The position numbers and the translations under genes are program-made. A stretch of 64,000 nucleotides of DNA, from NCBI RefSeq assembly GCF_020618775.1, contig NZ_JAESVB010000002.1, forward strand, positions 372,001 through 436,000, read 5' to 3'. Positions 36,459-46,062 of the stretch are shown here, in pieces (the stretch's first letter is position 1; every line of letters starts with the position of its first letter). The stretch comes from Acidisoma silvae. GTDB lineage: Bacteria; Pseudomonadota; Alphaproteobacteria; Acetobacterales; Acetobacteraceae. The notes under the pieces were generated by a model. The model searched no databases. It was not told the origin of the DNA and saw only the letters and a list, made by a program, of their open reading frames with translations.

Positions 36459-37451
36459 ATGACGGCAGGCATTGCAGACGGGCTTATCGGCGCGATCGGG
36501 AACACACCTTTGATCAAGCTGAAACGCGCCTCCGCGGCGACGGGCTGCACTATTCTGGGCAAGGCCGAATTCATGAATCCGGGCGGTTCGGTCAAGGATC
36601 GCGCCGGACTCGCCATCATCACCGATGCCGAGGAGCGCGGCCTGCTTGCGCCGGGCGGCACCATCGTCGAAGGCACGGCCGGCAATACCGGCATCGGCAT
36701 CACGCTGGTCGCCAATGCGCGCGGCTACCGCTCCGTCATCGTCATGCCGGAGACGCAAAGCCAGGAGAAGATCGACTTCCTGCGCATGATCGGCGCCGAT
36801 CTGCGCCTTGTGCCGGCCGCACCCTTTCGTGATCCCGGCAATTACGTCCATGTCTCCCGCCGTCTCGCGGAGGAGTTGGGCGCCGTCTACGCCAATCAGT
36901 TCGACAATCTTGCCAACCGTGCCGGCCATGCCGCGACGACGGGGGCTGAGATCTGGGAGCAGACCGGCGGCCGCATCGACGCCTTCACCTGCGCCTGCGG
37001 CACCGGCGGCACGCTGGCCGGCGTCTCGGACGCCTTGAAGGCGCGGAACCCAGGCATCCGCATCGTGCTCGCGGACCCCGAAGGAAGCGGCCTCTATGGC
37101 TGGGTAAAGTCGAATGACCTTTCAATCGCCGGCAGTTCGGTCACGGAAGGCATCGGCCAGTCCCGCGTGCCGGGCAATCTGGACAACGCCGCCATCGATG
37201 ACGCGCTTCGCATCCCTGACGCAGAAGCGCTAGAACAGGTCTTCGACCTTTTGCAGCATGAGGGCCTGTCCATCGGCGGCTCGGCCGGCATCAATGTCGC
37301 CGCCGCCATCCGCGTGGCACGCGACCTTGGGCCGGGGCACACCATCGTCACTATTTTGTGCGACGGCGGCAGCCGCTATCAATCCAAACTCTTCAACCCC
37401 ACCTTCCTCAAGAGCAAGGGCCTGCCGACGCCACCCTGGCTGGGCAATTGA
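36459..37451 (+). CDS. cysK: Cysteine synthase family protein
   Basis: 330 residues from the ATG at 36459, preceded by GGAG; the frame is open from 36027 but the added residues are antisense to the rhodanese gene. PLP enzyme of the beta-family: IGNTPLIKL (about 14-22), the PLP lysine in NPGGSVKDRAGL (about 40-51), the loop VEGTAGNTGIG and CGTGGTLAGVSDAL. It makes cysteine from O-acetylserine and sulfide. The VKSNDLSIAGSSVTEGIGQ segment resembles cysteine synthase A-like proteins, but a cystathionine-synthase-like activity is not excluded. Confidence 0.88.
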   Translation: MTAGIADGLIGAIGNTPLIKLKRASAATGCTILGKAEFMNPGGSVKDRAGLAIITDAEERGLLAPGGTIVEGTAGNTGIGITLVANARGYRSVIVMPETQSQEKIDFLRMIGADLRLVPAAPFRDPGNYVHVSRRLAEELGAVYANQFDNLANRAGHAATTGAEIWEQTGGRIDAFTCACGTGGTLAGVSDALKARNPGIRIVLADPEGSGLYGWVKSNDLSIAGSSVTEGIGQSRVPGNLDNAAIDDALRIPDAEALEQVFDLLQHEGLSIGGSAGINVAAAIRVARDLGPGHTIVTILCDGGSRYQSKLFNPTFLKSKGLPTPPWLGN

Positions 37452-37487
37452 TCTGGCGCCGCAACTGCTGACAGCCGGATAAACGGA

Positions 37488-38666
37488 ATGCCCGATTCCA
37501 CGCCCTTGAACGAAGCGAAGCCCACAGCCGGACCCATGGAAACCGCCACGCGCAAAGCGCGTGGCGAATTAGGGCGCGCACTCGGCATCGCGGTCAGTGA
37601 CCCGCATCTGCACGACCCGAAGCCGCGCGAAATGCCTTTGCCGCGCAACTGGAATACCGTGTTCCTCGGCATCCTGACCATCATCGCCGTGCTCAGCTGT
37701 CTTTACGTCGCGCGGGATATCATTCTGCCGGTCGTGCTCGCGATGGTGCTGAAGCTTCTGTTCCAGCCGCTGGTCAAGCTGCTGGAACGCATCCGCATTC
37801 CCAAAGCGGTTGGCGCCCTAGTCTGCATCATTCTGCTGCTGGGGGTCTTCGTCGGTCTCGGCGCGCTGCTGTCCAGCCCGGCCTCGCGCTGGGCCGCGCA
37901 ACTGCCGCAGGCCTGGCCGATGCTGCAACAACGTTTCGCGGTTTTGCAGCCGACCGTGCATAGACTGGATCATCTCCTGTCGGGCATGGGCATCCATTTC
38001 GGCAGCGCGGACTCTATCCTTTCGCACCCTGTCGGCATGGTGACAGCGGTCTTCAGCGGTACCGGAACCGTCGCCTCCAACCTGCTCGAAACGCTTCTGG
38101 TACTTTTCTACCTTCTTGTCTTCGGCGAAACATTTTTGCGCCGTCTGGTCGAAGTTCTGCCGCGCTTCGATGACAAACGCGAAGCGGTTGAGATCTCCAT
38201 GCATATGGAGCGCGACCTCTCCGCCTATCTGCTGACGATCACCATCATCAACGCGGTGGTCGGCTGCGCCACCGGGCTGGTCATGTGGATCTGCGGTGTG
38301 CCGGGACCGGTGCTGTGGGGCGTTGTCGCCTTCTGCCTGAACTTTGTGCCAATCCTCGGTCCCTTCGTCGGCATTCTTGTTTTTCTTGCCGTCGGCATCG
38401 TGACCTCGGGTTTCGCCTGGATCGCGGTTTTGCCGGCCTGTCTCTATTTCAGCATCCATGTCGCGGAAGGCGAGATCATCACGCCGATGCTGCTGGCCAG
38501 CCGTTTCACCATCAATCCTGTCGCGGTGATGCTGTCGCTCATCTTCTGGTATTGGATGTGGGGCGTGGCCGGCGCCATTCTGGCGGTGCCGATGCTCGCC
38601 ATTTTGAAGATCATCTGCGACCGGCTGCGCCCCTTCCGCGCCTTCGGCCATCTGCTCGAAGGCTAG
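37488..38666 (+). CDS. AI-2E family transporter (PerM/YdiK-like)
   Basis: 392 residues. A cytosolic N-terminus (~55 residues) is followed by eight or so hydrophobic helices, among them TVFLGILTIIAVLSCLYVA, ALVCIILLLGVFVGLGALL, VLWGVVAFCLNFVPILGPFV and IFWYWMWGVAGAILAVPMLA. The FVPILGPFVG and WGVAGAILAVP motifs mark the family, whose members export diverse small molecules or ions. The cargo is unknown. Confidence 0.88.
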   Translation: MPDSTPLNEAKPTAGPMETATRKARGELGRALGIAVSDPHLHDPKPREMPLPRNWNTVFLGILTIIAVLSCLYVARDIILPVVLAMVLKLLFQPLVKLLERIRIPKAVGALVCIILLLGVFVGLGALLSSPASRWAAQLPQAWPMLQQRFAVLQPTVHRLDHLLSGMGIHFGSADSILSHPVGMVTAVFSGTGTVASNLLETLLVLFYLLVFGETFLRRLVEVLPRFDDKREAVEISMHMERDLSAYLLTITIINAVVGCATGLVMWICGVPGPVLWGVVAFCLNFVPILGPFVGILVFLAVGIVTSGFAWIAVLPACLYFSIHVAEGEIITPMLLASRFTINPVAVMLSLIFWYWMWGVAGAILAVPMLAILKIICDRLRPFRAFGHLLEG

Positions 38667-38673
38667 GACAGGC

Positions 38674-39861
38674 ATGACGACCGAGACGAAATTCGACGCC
38701 ATCATCATCGGCGCCGGCGCCGCCGGGCTGATGGCCGCCATGACGGCGGGCCAGCGCGGCCGCCGCGTGCTGCTGCTGGACCATAATGCCGAGCCCGGCG
38801 CCAAGATCCTTATCTCCGGCGGCGGGCGCTGCAACTTCACCAACCGGGAGGCTCCGGCCAACCGCTTTCTGTCCGGCAATCCGCATTTCGCGAAATCGGC
38901 GCTCAGCCGCTACAAGCCGGCAGACTTCATCGCGCTGGTCGATCGCGCCGGCATCGCCTGGCATGAAAAGACGCTCGGGCAGCTTTTCTGCGACGGGTCT
39001 GCGCAGCAGATCGTCGCCATGCTGATGAAGGGCTGCCGGGACGCCGGCGTCATCTTCCGCTTCGACACGCCCATCGCGTCCGTCAGTCGCCAGAGTATGT
39101 TTCACGTGAAGACAGAGGGCCGCGAGGAGTTCAGGGCGCCGGCCCTCATCATCGCGACCGGCGGATTATCCATTCCCAAACTGGGCGCCACCGGCTTCGC
39201 CTATCGCATCGCCGAGCAATTCGACCTGCCCATGATCAAACCCGAGCCGGCGCTGGTGCCTTTGACCTTTGACCAGCCCGATCTGCCGCTGATGCGCGGC
39301 CTGTCCGGCACGCCCTGCGAGGTGGTGGCCACGGCGGGCAAGACGCGCTTCCGCGAGGCGATGATCTTCACCCATCGCGGCCTCTCCGGCCCCGCGATCC
39401 TGCAAATCTCAAGCTATCTGAAGGCCGGCGACAGTTTCACGGTCGATCTTCTGCCGGGGGCGAATGCGCGCGAGGCGCTGCTGGCGACCAAGCGTACCCG
39501 GCCTCGGGTCGCATTGCGCACGGCGCTCGCCGAGCATCTGCCGCAGCGCCTGGCCCATGCGCTCGCACCGGAAGACGATCAGGCCCCGCCGATCGGCGAG
39601 ACGAGTGACAAGGTGATCGGGGCTCTGGCCGAGCGCGTGCAGAACTGGCGGCTGACGCCGGAAGGTACGGAAGGTTTTGCGAAGGCGGAAGTGACGCGCG
39701 GCGGCATCGACACCCGCGCTCTCTCCTCTCAGACCATGGCGTCCAATGACGTACCGGGTCTGCATTTCATCGGCGAGTCCGTGGACGTCACCGGTTGGCT
39801 GGGCGGCTATAATTTTCAATGGGCCTGGGCCAGCGGTTTTGCCGCCGGCCAGGCAGTATAG
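38674..39861 (+). CDS. HI0933-family NAD(P)/FAD-dependent oxidoreductase
   Basis: 395 residues. Dinucleotide-binding start AIIIGAGAAGLMAAMTA (about 9-25), then the family block AKILISGGGRCNFTNRE (about 44-60), ALIIATGGLSIPKLGATG near 152 and a C-terminal FAD contact GESVDVTGWLGGYNFQWAWA. The YhiN/BaiN group; substrate unknown. It follows the transporter gene by 7 bp. Confidence 0.9.
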   Translation: MTTETKFDAIIIGAGAAGLMAAMTAGQRGRRVLLLDHNAEPGAKILISGGGRCNFTNREAPANRFLSGNPHFAKSALSRYKPADFIALVDRAGIAWHEKTLGQLFCDGSAQQIVAMLMKGCRDAGVIFRFDTPIASVSRQSMFHVKTEGREEFRAPALIIATGGLSIPKLGATGFAYRIAEQFDLPMIKPEPALVPLTFDQPDLPLMRGLSGTPCEVVATAGKTRFREAMIFTHRGLSGPAILQISSYLKAGDSFTVDLLPGANAREALLATKRTRPRVALRTALAEHLPQRLAHALAPEDDQAPPIGETSDKVIGALAERVQNWRLTPEGTEGFAKAEVTRGGIDTRALSSQTMASNDVPGLHFIGESVDVTGWLGGYNFQWAWASGFAAGQAV

Positions 39862-39865
39862 ACGG

Positions 39866-39892
39866 TTCCGCCGTGGCGCTGCCCCGGCGGAA
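39866..39892. terminator. Small hairpin between convergent genes
   Basis: TTCCGCCG (39866-39873) pairs with CGGCGGAA (39885-39892) in the 38-bp gap between the oxidoreductase and nitroreductase stops. No T run follows, so terminator function is only plausible. Confidence 0.35.
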
Positions 39893-39899
39893 TGCAGCC

Positions 39900-40499
39900 T
39901 TACTTCGAGAAAGAGCCTTCGAAGATGAAGTCGGTGATCGGCTTGCGCGGGCTCGGCGTTTCGCGCTTGGCCAGACCTTCCGGCAGGATCGACTTGTCGC
40001 CCTGACGACCGATGGCGACCGCCGCTTCGACGCGGACGCCTTCCGGGAAGCCGAGTTCGGCAAAGGCGCGCGGAATGTCGAAGCCGACCATGGCATGGGT
40101 GTGCCAGCCGAGCTTGGAGCCCTGCAACGCAAAGGCACCCCAGGCGGCACCGGCATCGAAGGAATGGCTATGCGACGGAATGGCCTTTTCGGCGCCCGGC
40201 GGCAGCATGGTGGTGTGGGACGCGATGACGACGATGGCACCGGCGCGCTTGGCCCAAGACTGGTTGAACTCGTTCAGCAGCCCGAGCAGCTTGTCCCAAT
40301 GCGCGGAGCCGCGCAGGGCATAGACGAAGACCCAGGGCTGGGAATTGTAGGAAGACGGCGCCCAGCGGGCCGCTTCGAACATCGAGAACAGGTCGGCTTC
40401 GGAAATGGTTTCCTCGGTGAAAGCGCGGGGGGACCAGCGCTCGAGGAAGATCGGCTCGATCTCGTGATCGGCTTCGCGGAAATTAGCGGATTTCGTCAT
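39900..40499 (-). CDS. Nitroreductase family protein
   Basis: 199 residues, FMN-dependent nitro-FMN-reductase fold. Landmarks: RWSPRAFTEETISEADL (about 21-37), AARWAPSSYNSQPWVFVYA (about 43-61), a mid-protein LQGSKLGWHTHAMVGFD and the VEAAVAIGRQG strand. Reduces nitro-compounds or quinones with NAD(P)H; the substrate is unknown. Same strand as the hydroxylase gene, 26 bp downstream of it. Confidence 0.9.
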   Translation of the reverse strand: MTKSANFREADHEIEPIFLERWSPRAFTEETISEADLFSMFEAARWAPSSYNSQPWVFVYALRGSAHWDKLLGLLNEFNQSWAKRAGAIVVIASHTTMLPPGAEKAIPSHSHSFDAGAAWGAFALQGSKLGWHTHAMVGFDIPRAFAELGFPEGVRVEAAVAIGRQGDKSILPEGLAKRETPSPRKPITDFIFEGSFSK

Positions 40500-40525
40500 G
40501 ACAGGTCCTTTTAAGCGAACTGAGC

Positions 40526-41368
40526 TCAGTGCTTCGGCGGCGCATTACGCAGGGCTTCGGCCTCCGCGTAAAACTTCTTCTCCCACTCATTATGATTATC
40601 CGCCCCTTCCTTGATGAAGGGCGTGAAGATTGCGATGCGCAGCAAGGCGGCGTTGATCAGGTTCGCCGGAAAGCGCAGCGGCTTGTTGAAGTCGACGAAG
40701 AGAACCACGCGGGTTTCGTCGGAATGGTTCCAGGCTTCGTGCTCGAAGGCGTCGTCGAAGATAAGCGCCTTTCCTTCCTGCCAATTGCAGACCTGTTGAT
40801 CGACGCGGATGGCGATCTTGTCAGGGTGGTTCGGCACGATGAGGCCCAGATGGAAGCGCAGCACGCCGTTATAGGGGCCGCGATGGGCGGGCAGATGCTT
40901 GCCGGGCTCGAAGATAGAGAACATGGCCGTCTGCAGACCGGGGATTTTCTGCACGATGCGCCAGGTCTCGGGGCATTGCTGCGTGTTCTTCTCCGAGGTC
41001 AGGCCGTAACCGGTGAGGAAGAAGGTCTTCCAGCCGGCATCGGTGCTGATGGTGGAGACATCGGTCGAGATATCGTGGAAGCTCGGCAGATCGGCCTTGC
41101 GCAGCAGAAGCTTGTCCAGCTCGGCGCGGATCAGATGCCATTCCTTTTCAACCTCGACGGCCCAGGGAAAGGTCGCCTTGTCATAGACGGGCGGATTGCC
41201 GAGCTTGGCGCAGCTGAGATTGAGCTTTTCGACCCAGGACACGACTCGCATGACAATCCGGGTGGTCAGGCTGGGGCGGCCCATGGGTTTGATGCCGGCC
41301 GTCCCGAAATTCTGCTGGGCTTCATGATCTGTCCCGGCCGCAGCCTGGGGCGTGGTTGCTGTATTCAT
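40526..41368 (-). CDS. Aspartyl/asparaginyl beta-hydroxylase-domain protein (LpxO-like)
   Basis: 280 residues. The 2-oxoglutarate/iron fold is visible: the iron His in GKHLPAHRGPYNGVLRFHLG (about 152-171), then WQEGKALIFDDAFEHEAWN with the second His (about 196-214) and VVLFVDFNKPLRFP. Close relatives include LpxO, which hydroxylates lipid A fatty acids, and peptide-Asp hydroxylases. No N-terminal membrane helix is clear, which argues against a typical LpxO. Confidence 0.83.
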   Translation of the reverse strand: MNTATTPQAAAGTDHEAQQNFGTAGIKPMGRPSLTTRIVMRVVSWVEKLNLSCAKLGNPPVYDKATFPWAVEVEKEWHLIRAELDKLLLRKADLPSFHDISTDVSTISTDAGWKTFFLTGYGLTSEKNTQQCPETWRIVQKIPGLQTAMFSIFEPGKHLPAHRGPYNGVLRFHLGLIVPNHPDKIAIRVDQQVCNWQEGKALIFDDAFEHEAWNHSDETRVVLFVDFNKPLRFPANLINAALLRIAIFTPFIKEGADNHNEWEKKFYAEAEALRNAPPKH

Positions 41369-41511
41369 CGCTGATCTCCGCAGGCAAGGCAGTCAGTCTC
41401 ATTCGCAGTCTCTGTGATACGACAGTGACAATGCGTTGGCGAGGCTTTGCCCTATTAGACGCCTATGCATCCGTGACGGCCATTGCGGCAGATCATAGGC
41501 CGTCAATTAAA

Positions 41512-41551
41512 AAGGGCCGGCTCGATCCCTGATCGGGATCGGCCGGCCCTT
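41512..41551 (-). terminator. Strong terminator after nrdJ
   Basis: AAGGGCCGGC-T-CGATCCC, loop TGAT, CGGGATCG-G-CCGGCCCTT, then TTTTTAATT on the minus strand. Located 25 bp past the nrdJ stop. Confidence 0.88.
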
Positions 41552-41576
41552 GTCAGACCGTCACAGCTTTACCCGA

Positions 41577-44500
41577 TTACGAGCAGCCGCTGGTGGACCC
41601 GCAGGTGACGCATTTCAGGCAGGTGCCGTTCCGCACCATGGTGAAATTGCCGCATTCGGGGCAGCTGTCGCCCTCATAGCCCTTCACCTTGGCTTCCCGC
41701 ATCTTGGCGGCGCGGTCATCACCCGGCGTCACCGCTTCCGCCATCATCGCCGGACGCAGGCTGGTGGTGGCGGCAATGCCGGACACCGCCGCCGAGGCCG
41801 CGGGCGGCACGCCCATGGTGCCGCGCACGAAGCCCTTGCTGACGCCGCGCTGGATATCGGCCAGCATCGAGCGCGCCTGCTCGGCCGTCGCATCGCCGCT
41901 GCGCGGCAAATTGCCTTCCGACGCGCCGTTGCCGATGGTGTCCGGCATCAGATCGGCCGGGTCGACATGGGCCAGATCATTGCGCGCGATGTAGGAAATC
42001 GCCAGTTCACGGAAGATATAGTCGATGATCGAGGTCGCCATGCGGATGGCCTCGTTGCCCTGCACCATGCCCGCCGGTTCGAAGCGGGTGAAGGTGAAGG
42101 CCTCGACGAATTCTTCCAGCGGCACGCCGTATTGCAGGCCGATCGAAATCGCGATGGCGAAGTTGTTCATCAGCGAGCGGAAGGCGGAACCTTCCTTGTG
42201 CATGTCGATGAAGACCTCGGCGAGTGAGCCGTCCTCGTATTCGCCGGTGCGAAGATAGACCTTGTGACCGCCGACGGTCGCCTTCTGCGTATAGCCCTTG
42301 CGGCGATCCGGCAGGCGCCGGCGCTCAGCGCGTTGGATCACACGCTCCACGATACGCTCCGCCATGGCGACGGCCTGCACGGTCGGCGGCGCGGCGATCA
42401 GTTCTTCCGCCTCATCCTCGCTCTCGATCAGCTGCGAGGATAGCGGCTGGCTGAGCTTGGAACCATCGCGATACAGCGCATTGGCCTTCAGGCCCAGGCG
42501 CCAGGACAGCATATAGGCCTGCGCGCAATCCTCGACCGAAGCCGAATTCGGCATGTTGATGGTCTTGGAAATGGCGCCCGAGATGAAGGGCTGAGAGGCC
42601 GCCATCATGCGGATATGGCTCTCGGCGGAGAGGAAGCGCACGCCGATGCGGCCGCAGGGATTGGCGCAGTCAAAGACCGGCAGATGCGCGGGGTTGAGTT
42701 CCGGCGCGCCTTCCAGCGTCATCGCACCGCAGACATAGGTATTCGCCGCTTCGATCTGCGCGCGGGTAAAGCCGAGCGCGGACAGAAGATCGAAACCGGG
42801 TGCCTCGATCTGGGCCGAGGTGAAGCCGAGCTTGCCGGTCAGCATCTCCTCGCCCAGCGTCCATTTATTGAAGACGAACTTGATGTCGAAAGCGCTGAGC
42901 AGCGAGGACTCGACTTTCGCCAGATCGTCCTGGCCGAAGCCGAAGGCCGTCAGGCTCTCGGCATTGATGGCCGGCGCGCCGGCCAGCGTCGCATGACCCA
43001 CGGCATAGCGGATGATGCGGTCGGTCTGCGCCGCGTCATAACCGAGCGTCTTCAAGGCATCGGGGACAACGCGGTTGATGATCTTGAAATAGCCGCCACC
43101 GGCCAGCTTCTTGAACTTCACCAGCGCGAAGTCCGGCTCGATACCCGTGGTGTCGCAATCCATGACCAGACCGATAGTGCCGGTCGGCGCCACGACGGAA
43201 ACCTGCGCGTTGCGGTAGCCATTCTTTTCGCCGAGTGCCAAAGCCTCGTGCCAGACATCGGCGACCGCGCCGGCCAGACCGTTGTCCGGGCAATCTTCGC
43301 GCATGAAAGGCACGGGCAGAACGGTGAGACCTTCGTAGCCCTTGGTCTCGCCCATCGCCGCACGGCGATGGTTGCGGATGACGCGCAGCATGCTCTCGGC
43401 GTTCGGCGCATGTTCCGGGAAGGGGCCAAGCTCACCCGCCATTTCGGCGGAGGTGCGATAGGCGACGCCCGTCATCACCGCGCTGACGGCGGCGGAGATG
43501 GCGCGGCCTTCGTCGCTGTCATAGGGAATGCCTTCGGCCATCAGCAGGCCGCCCAGATTGGCGTAGCCGAGACCGAGCGTACGATAGTCATAGGACAGGC
43601 GGGCGATTTCCTTGGACGGGAACTGCGCCATAAGCACGGAGATTTCGAGCACGACGGTCCAGATGCGGACGCAATGCGTATAGAGCGCGGTGTCGAAGCT
43701 GCCATCTTCCCGGCGGAAGGTCAGCAGGTTGAGGGACGCCAGATTGCAGGCGGTGTCGTCCAGGAACATGTATTCCGAGCAGGGATTGGACGCGTTGATG
43801 CGTCCACCGGCCGGGCAGGTATGCCATTCGTTAATCGTCGTATCGAATTGCAGGCCCGGATCGGCAGAGGCCCAGGCGGCATAGCCGATCTTGTCCCAAA
43901 GCGCGCGGGCGCGCAGCGTCTTGTGAACCTTGCCGTCGATGCGGCGCATCAGGTTCCATTCGCCGTCATCCAGCACGCGCTGCAGGAAGTCGTTGGTGAG
44001 ACGGACGGAGTTGTTGGAGTTCTGGCCGGCAACCGTCAGATAGGCTTCGCTGTCCCAATCGGTGTCATAGGTGCGGAAGTCGAAGCTCTCGGCGCCGTTC
44101 TTGGCGGCGTCGATGGCGCGGCGGATGTAGTTTTCCGGGATGGCGCAATCCTTGGCCTTTCGCACGGCAGCCTTCAGCGCGCTATTCTTCGTGACGTCAT
44201 AGGCCGCGTCGCCGAGATCAGGCGCCGCTTCGCGGGCGGCGCGCACGACGCCATCCAGCTGGCGCTTCGTCATCTTGGAGCCGGAGACGAGGGCCGCGAC
44301 CTTCTGCTCTTCGATCACCTTCCAGTCGATGAAGGCCTCGATATCGGGGTGGTCGACATCGACCGTCACCATCTTGGCGGCGCGGCGCGTGGTGCCGCCG
44401 GACTTGATGGCGCCAGCCGCGCGGTCACCGATCTTGAGGAAGCTCATGAGGCCCGAGGAACGGCCGCCGCCCGACAGGCGCTCGCCGTCGCCACGCAGGC

Positions 44501-45209
44501 GGGAGAAGTTGGAGCCGGTGCCGGAACCGTATTTGAACAGGCGCGCCTCGCGGACCCACAGGTCCATGATGCCACCCTCGTTCACCAGATCGTCGGCGAC
44601 GGACTGGATGAAACAGGCATGCGGCTGCGGATGCTCATAGGCGCTTTTCGATTCGACGACCTGGCCGCTGGCGGGGTCGACATAGAAATGGCCCTGGGCC
44701 GGACCGTCGATGCCATAAGCCCAGTGCAGGCCGGTATTGAACCATTGCGGGGAATTCGGCGCGGCCATCTGGCGGGCCAGCATGTAGCAAAGCTCGTCGC
44801 GGAAGGCGCGGGCGTCTTCCTCGGAATCGAAATAGCCGCCCTTCCAACCCCAATAGGTCCAGGTGCCGGCCAGGCGGTCGAAGACCTGCTGAGCCTGCTT
44901 TTCCCCGACCAGACGCTCGCCTTCGGGCAGCTTCGCCAGCGCATCGGTATCCGGCACATGGCGGCGCAGCCAGGCGGGAACGCCGGGTTCGTCGACCGGC
45001 TTCACCGCCGCCGGGATGCCCGCCTTGCGGAAATACTTCTGCGCCAGAACGTCGCAGGCGACCTGCGACCAGGCCTTGGGCACCTCGATATCGGCGAGGC
45101 GGAAAATCACCGAACCATCGGGATTGCGGATTTCACTCGTCGCGCGAACAAACTCGATATCGCCGTATCGACCATCCAATCCGGCCGTCAGTTCGCGTTC
45201 GAAGCGCAT
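41577..45209 (-). CDS. nrdJ: Class II (adenosylcobalamin-dependent) ribonucleotide reductase
   Basis: 1210 residues, the long NrdJ form. It reduces ribonucleotides without oxygen dependence, using coenzyme B12. Seen: the N-terminal [20 protein letters not shown], the [16 protein letters not shown] loop, [20 protein letters not shown] with radical and substrate cysteines, [19 protein letters not shown], and a C-terminal zinc-like tail ([18 protein letters not shown]) with a final redox-type CGSTSGCS. No B12 riboswitch was recognised upstream. It occurs alone on its transcript. Confidence 0.96.
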   Translation of the reverse strand: MRFERELTAGLDGRYGDIEFVRATSEIRNPDGSVIFRLADIEVPKAWSQVACDVLAQKYFRKAGIPAAVKPVDEPGVPAWLRRHVPDTDALAKLPEGERLVGEKQAQQVFDRLAGTWTYWGWKGGYFDSEEDARAFRDELCYMLARQMAAPNSPQWFNTGLHWAYGIDGPAQGHFYVDPASGQVVESKSAYEHPQPHACFIQSVADDLVNEGGIMDLWVREARLFKYGSGTGSNFSRLRGDGERLSGGGRSSGLMSFLKIGDRAAGAIKSGGTTRRAAKMVTVDVDHPDIEAFIDWKVIEEQKVAALVSGSKMTKRQLDGVVRAAREAAPDLGDAAYDVTKNSALKAAVRKAKDCAIPENYIRRAIDAAKNGAESFDFRTYDTDWDSEAYLTVAGQNSNNSVRLTNDFLQRVLDDGEWNLMRRIDGKVHKTLRARALWDKIGYAAWASADPGLQFDTTINEWHTCPAGGRINASNPCSEYMFLDDTACNLASLNLLTFRREDGSFDTALYTHCVRIWTVVLEISVLMAQFPSKEIARLSYDYRTLGLGYANLGGLLMAEGIPYDSDEGRAISAAVSAVMTGVAYRTSAEMAGELGPFPEHAPNAESMLRVIRNHRRAAMGETKGYEGLTVLPVPFMREDCPDNGLAGAVADVWHEALALGEKNGYRNAQVSVVAPTGTIGLVMDCDTTGIEPDFALVKFKKLAGGGYFKIINRVVPDALKTLGYDAAQTDRIIRYAVGHATLAGAPAINAESLTAFGFGQDDLAKVESSLLSAFDIKFVFNKWTLGEEMLTGKLGFTSAQIEAPGFDLLSALGFTRAQIEAANTYVCGAMTLEGAPELNPAHLPVFDCANPCGRIGVRFLSAESHIRMMAASQPFISGAISKTINMPNSASVEDCAQAYMLSWRLGLKANALYRDGSKLSQPLSSQLIESEDEAEELIAAPPTVQAVAMAERIVERVIQRAERRRLPDRRKGYTQKATVGGHKVYLRTGEYEDGSLAEVFIDMHKEGSAFRSLMNNFAIAISIGLQYGVPLEEFVEAFTFTRFEPAGMVQGNEAIRMATSIIDYIFRELAISYIARNDLAHVDPADLMPDTIGNGASEGNLPRSGDATAEQARSMLADIQRGVSKGFVRGTMGVPPAASAAVSGIAATTSLRPAMMAEAVTPGDDRAAKMREAKVKGYEGDSCPECGNFTMVRNGTCLKCVTCGSTSGCS

Positions 45210-45271
45210 GCGATGATCCTCTGTCAGAGAGTCTGGTCTATTGGGGGATTGGCCTGAAGCGCGGCCGCGTC

Positions 45272-45294
45272 GTTAACCAAATCTAGTGGTTAAC
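45272..45294. promoter_or_regulatory. Inverted repeat GTTAACCA-N7-TGGTTAAC upstream of nrdJ
   Basis: 8-bp perfect arms, 63 bp before the nrdJ start. The spacing differs from CtrA sites (TTAA-N7-TTAA) and the sequence differs from NrdR boxes, so the cognate regulator is unknown. Confidence 0.5.
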
Positions 45295-45515
45295 ACCCCG
45301 GGAGAGCAACCACATCTTGTGCTTGACAGGGAAGCCAAGGCTGCGTGGCGAGTGCCGGCACCCCCGAATCTCAAGGAAATGCTACGTCAAACCGTCTTGG
45401 ATTTGGTGAAAAAAACTTCATCGATAAAAATCGTGAAGTGGGTCACCACACGCGAATCGCGCGAAATTCTTTTCGTTTAAGAATCAGGTGTTGCAGCTTG
45501 ATCTTCAGAGGGAAA

Positions 45516-45542
45516 AGGGGCTCTTGCTAGCGCCGAGCCCCT
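45516..45542 (-). terminator. Terminator after gloA
   Basis: AGGGGCTC (45516-45523) pairs with GAGCCCCT (45535-45542); on the minus strand TTTTCCC follows the stem. It ends the long envelope-gene strand run just past the gloA stop. Confidence 0.8.
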
Positions 45543-45552
45543 GCCTAGCTGC

Positions 45553-45948
45553 CTATTTACGCTCGATCAGCTCGATCTTGTAGCCGTCCGGATCCTCGAT
45601 GAAGGCGATCACGGTGGTGCCGAACTTCACCGGGCCGGGCTCGCGACTGATCTTGACACCGGCGGCCCGCAGACCGTCGCAGGTCGCATAGATATCCGGC
45701 ACGCCGAGCGCCAGATGGCCGAAGGCGGTGCCGAGATCATAAGTCTCGACGCCATAGTTATAGGTCAGTTCCAGCACCGTGTGCGTGCTCTCATCGCCAT
45801 AGCCCAGAAAGGCCAGGGTATATTTACCGTCCGGGACGTCGTTCCGGCGCAATTCCTTCATGCCGAGATGCGTCGTGTAGAAGCCGATGCTGCGGTCCAG
45901 GTCGCCGACCCGCAGCATGGTGTGGAGATAGGAAAACGTGCCGCTCAT
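45553..45948 (-). CDS. gloA: Lactoylglutathione lyase (glyoxalase I)
   Basis: 131 residues from the ATG at 45948; the frame continues to 46047 but homology starts at [20 protein letters not shown]. Vicinal-oxygen-chelate fold. Metal ligand positions are visible: His in YLHTMLRV, Glu in [12 protein letters not shown], His in [10 protein letters not shown] and the final Glu in [13 protein letters not shown]. Detoxifies methylglyoxal with glutathione. Confidence 0.94.
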   Translation of the reverse strand: MSGTFSYLHTMLRVGDLDRSIGFYTTHLGMKELRRNDVPDGKYTLAFLGYGDESTHTVLELTYNYGVETYDLGTAFGHLALGVPDIYATCDGLRAAGVKISREPGPVKFGTTVIAFIEDPDGYKIELIERK

Positions 45949-46062
45949 GATTTCTGGTCCTTCAGACTGAGATCGGAACTGCAGCCAAGGCCGGCCGCAA
46001 CACGGCGGCAGAGTGCGCCCTGCCGCCGGCATTTCCAAGCTGGCCACCGTGACAGTAAAATA

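Larger units (their letters stand above)
45210..45552. other. Gap between gloA and nrdJ: inverted repeat and terminator only
   Basis: Besides the palindrome at 45272-45294 and the gloA terminator at 45516-45542, the gap has an AT-rich patch at about 45395-45440. A GTG-started frame (45286-45480, 64 codons) has no recognisable domain and is not called. Confidence 0.5.

Noticed and set aside
42615-45257. 880-codon frame antisense to nrdJ
   Set aside because: Shadow frame; nrdJ is intact and full length.
45272-45294. CtrA binding site
   Set aside because: TTAA halves are 13 bp apart, not the 7 expected.
45286-45480. 64-codon GTG-started frame upstream of nrdJ
   Set aside because: Starts inside the palindrome and has no domain or clear ribosome-binding site.
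45210-45552. Cobalamin riboswitch for nrdJ
   Set aside because: No B12-box-like segment recognised.
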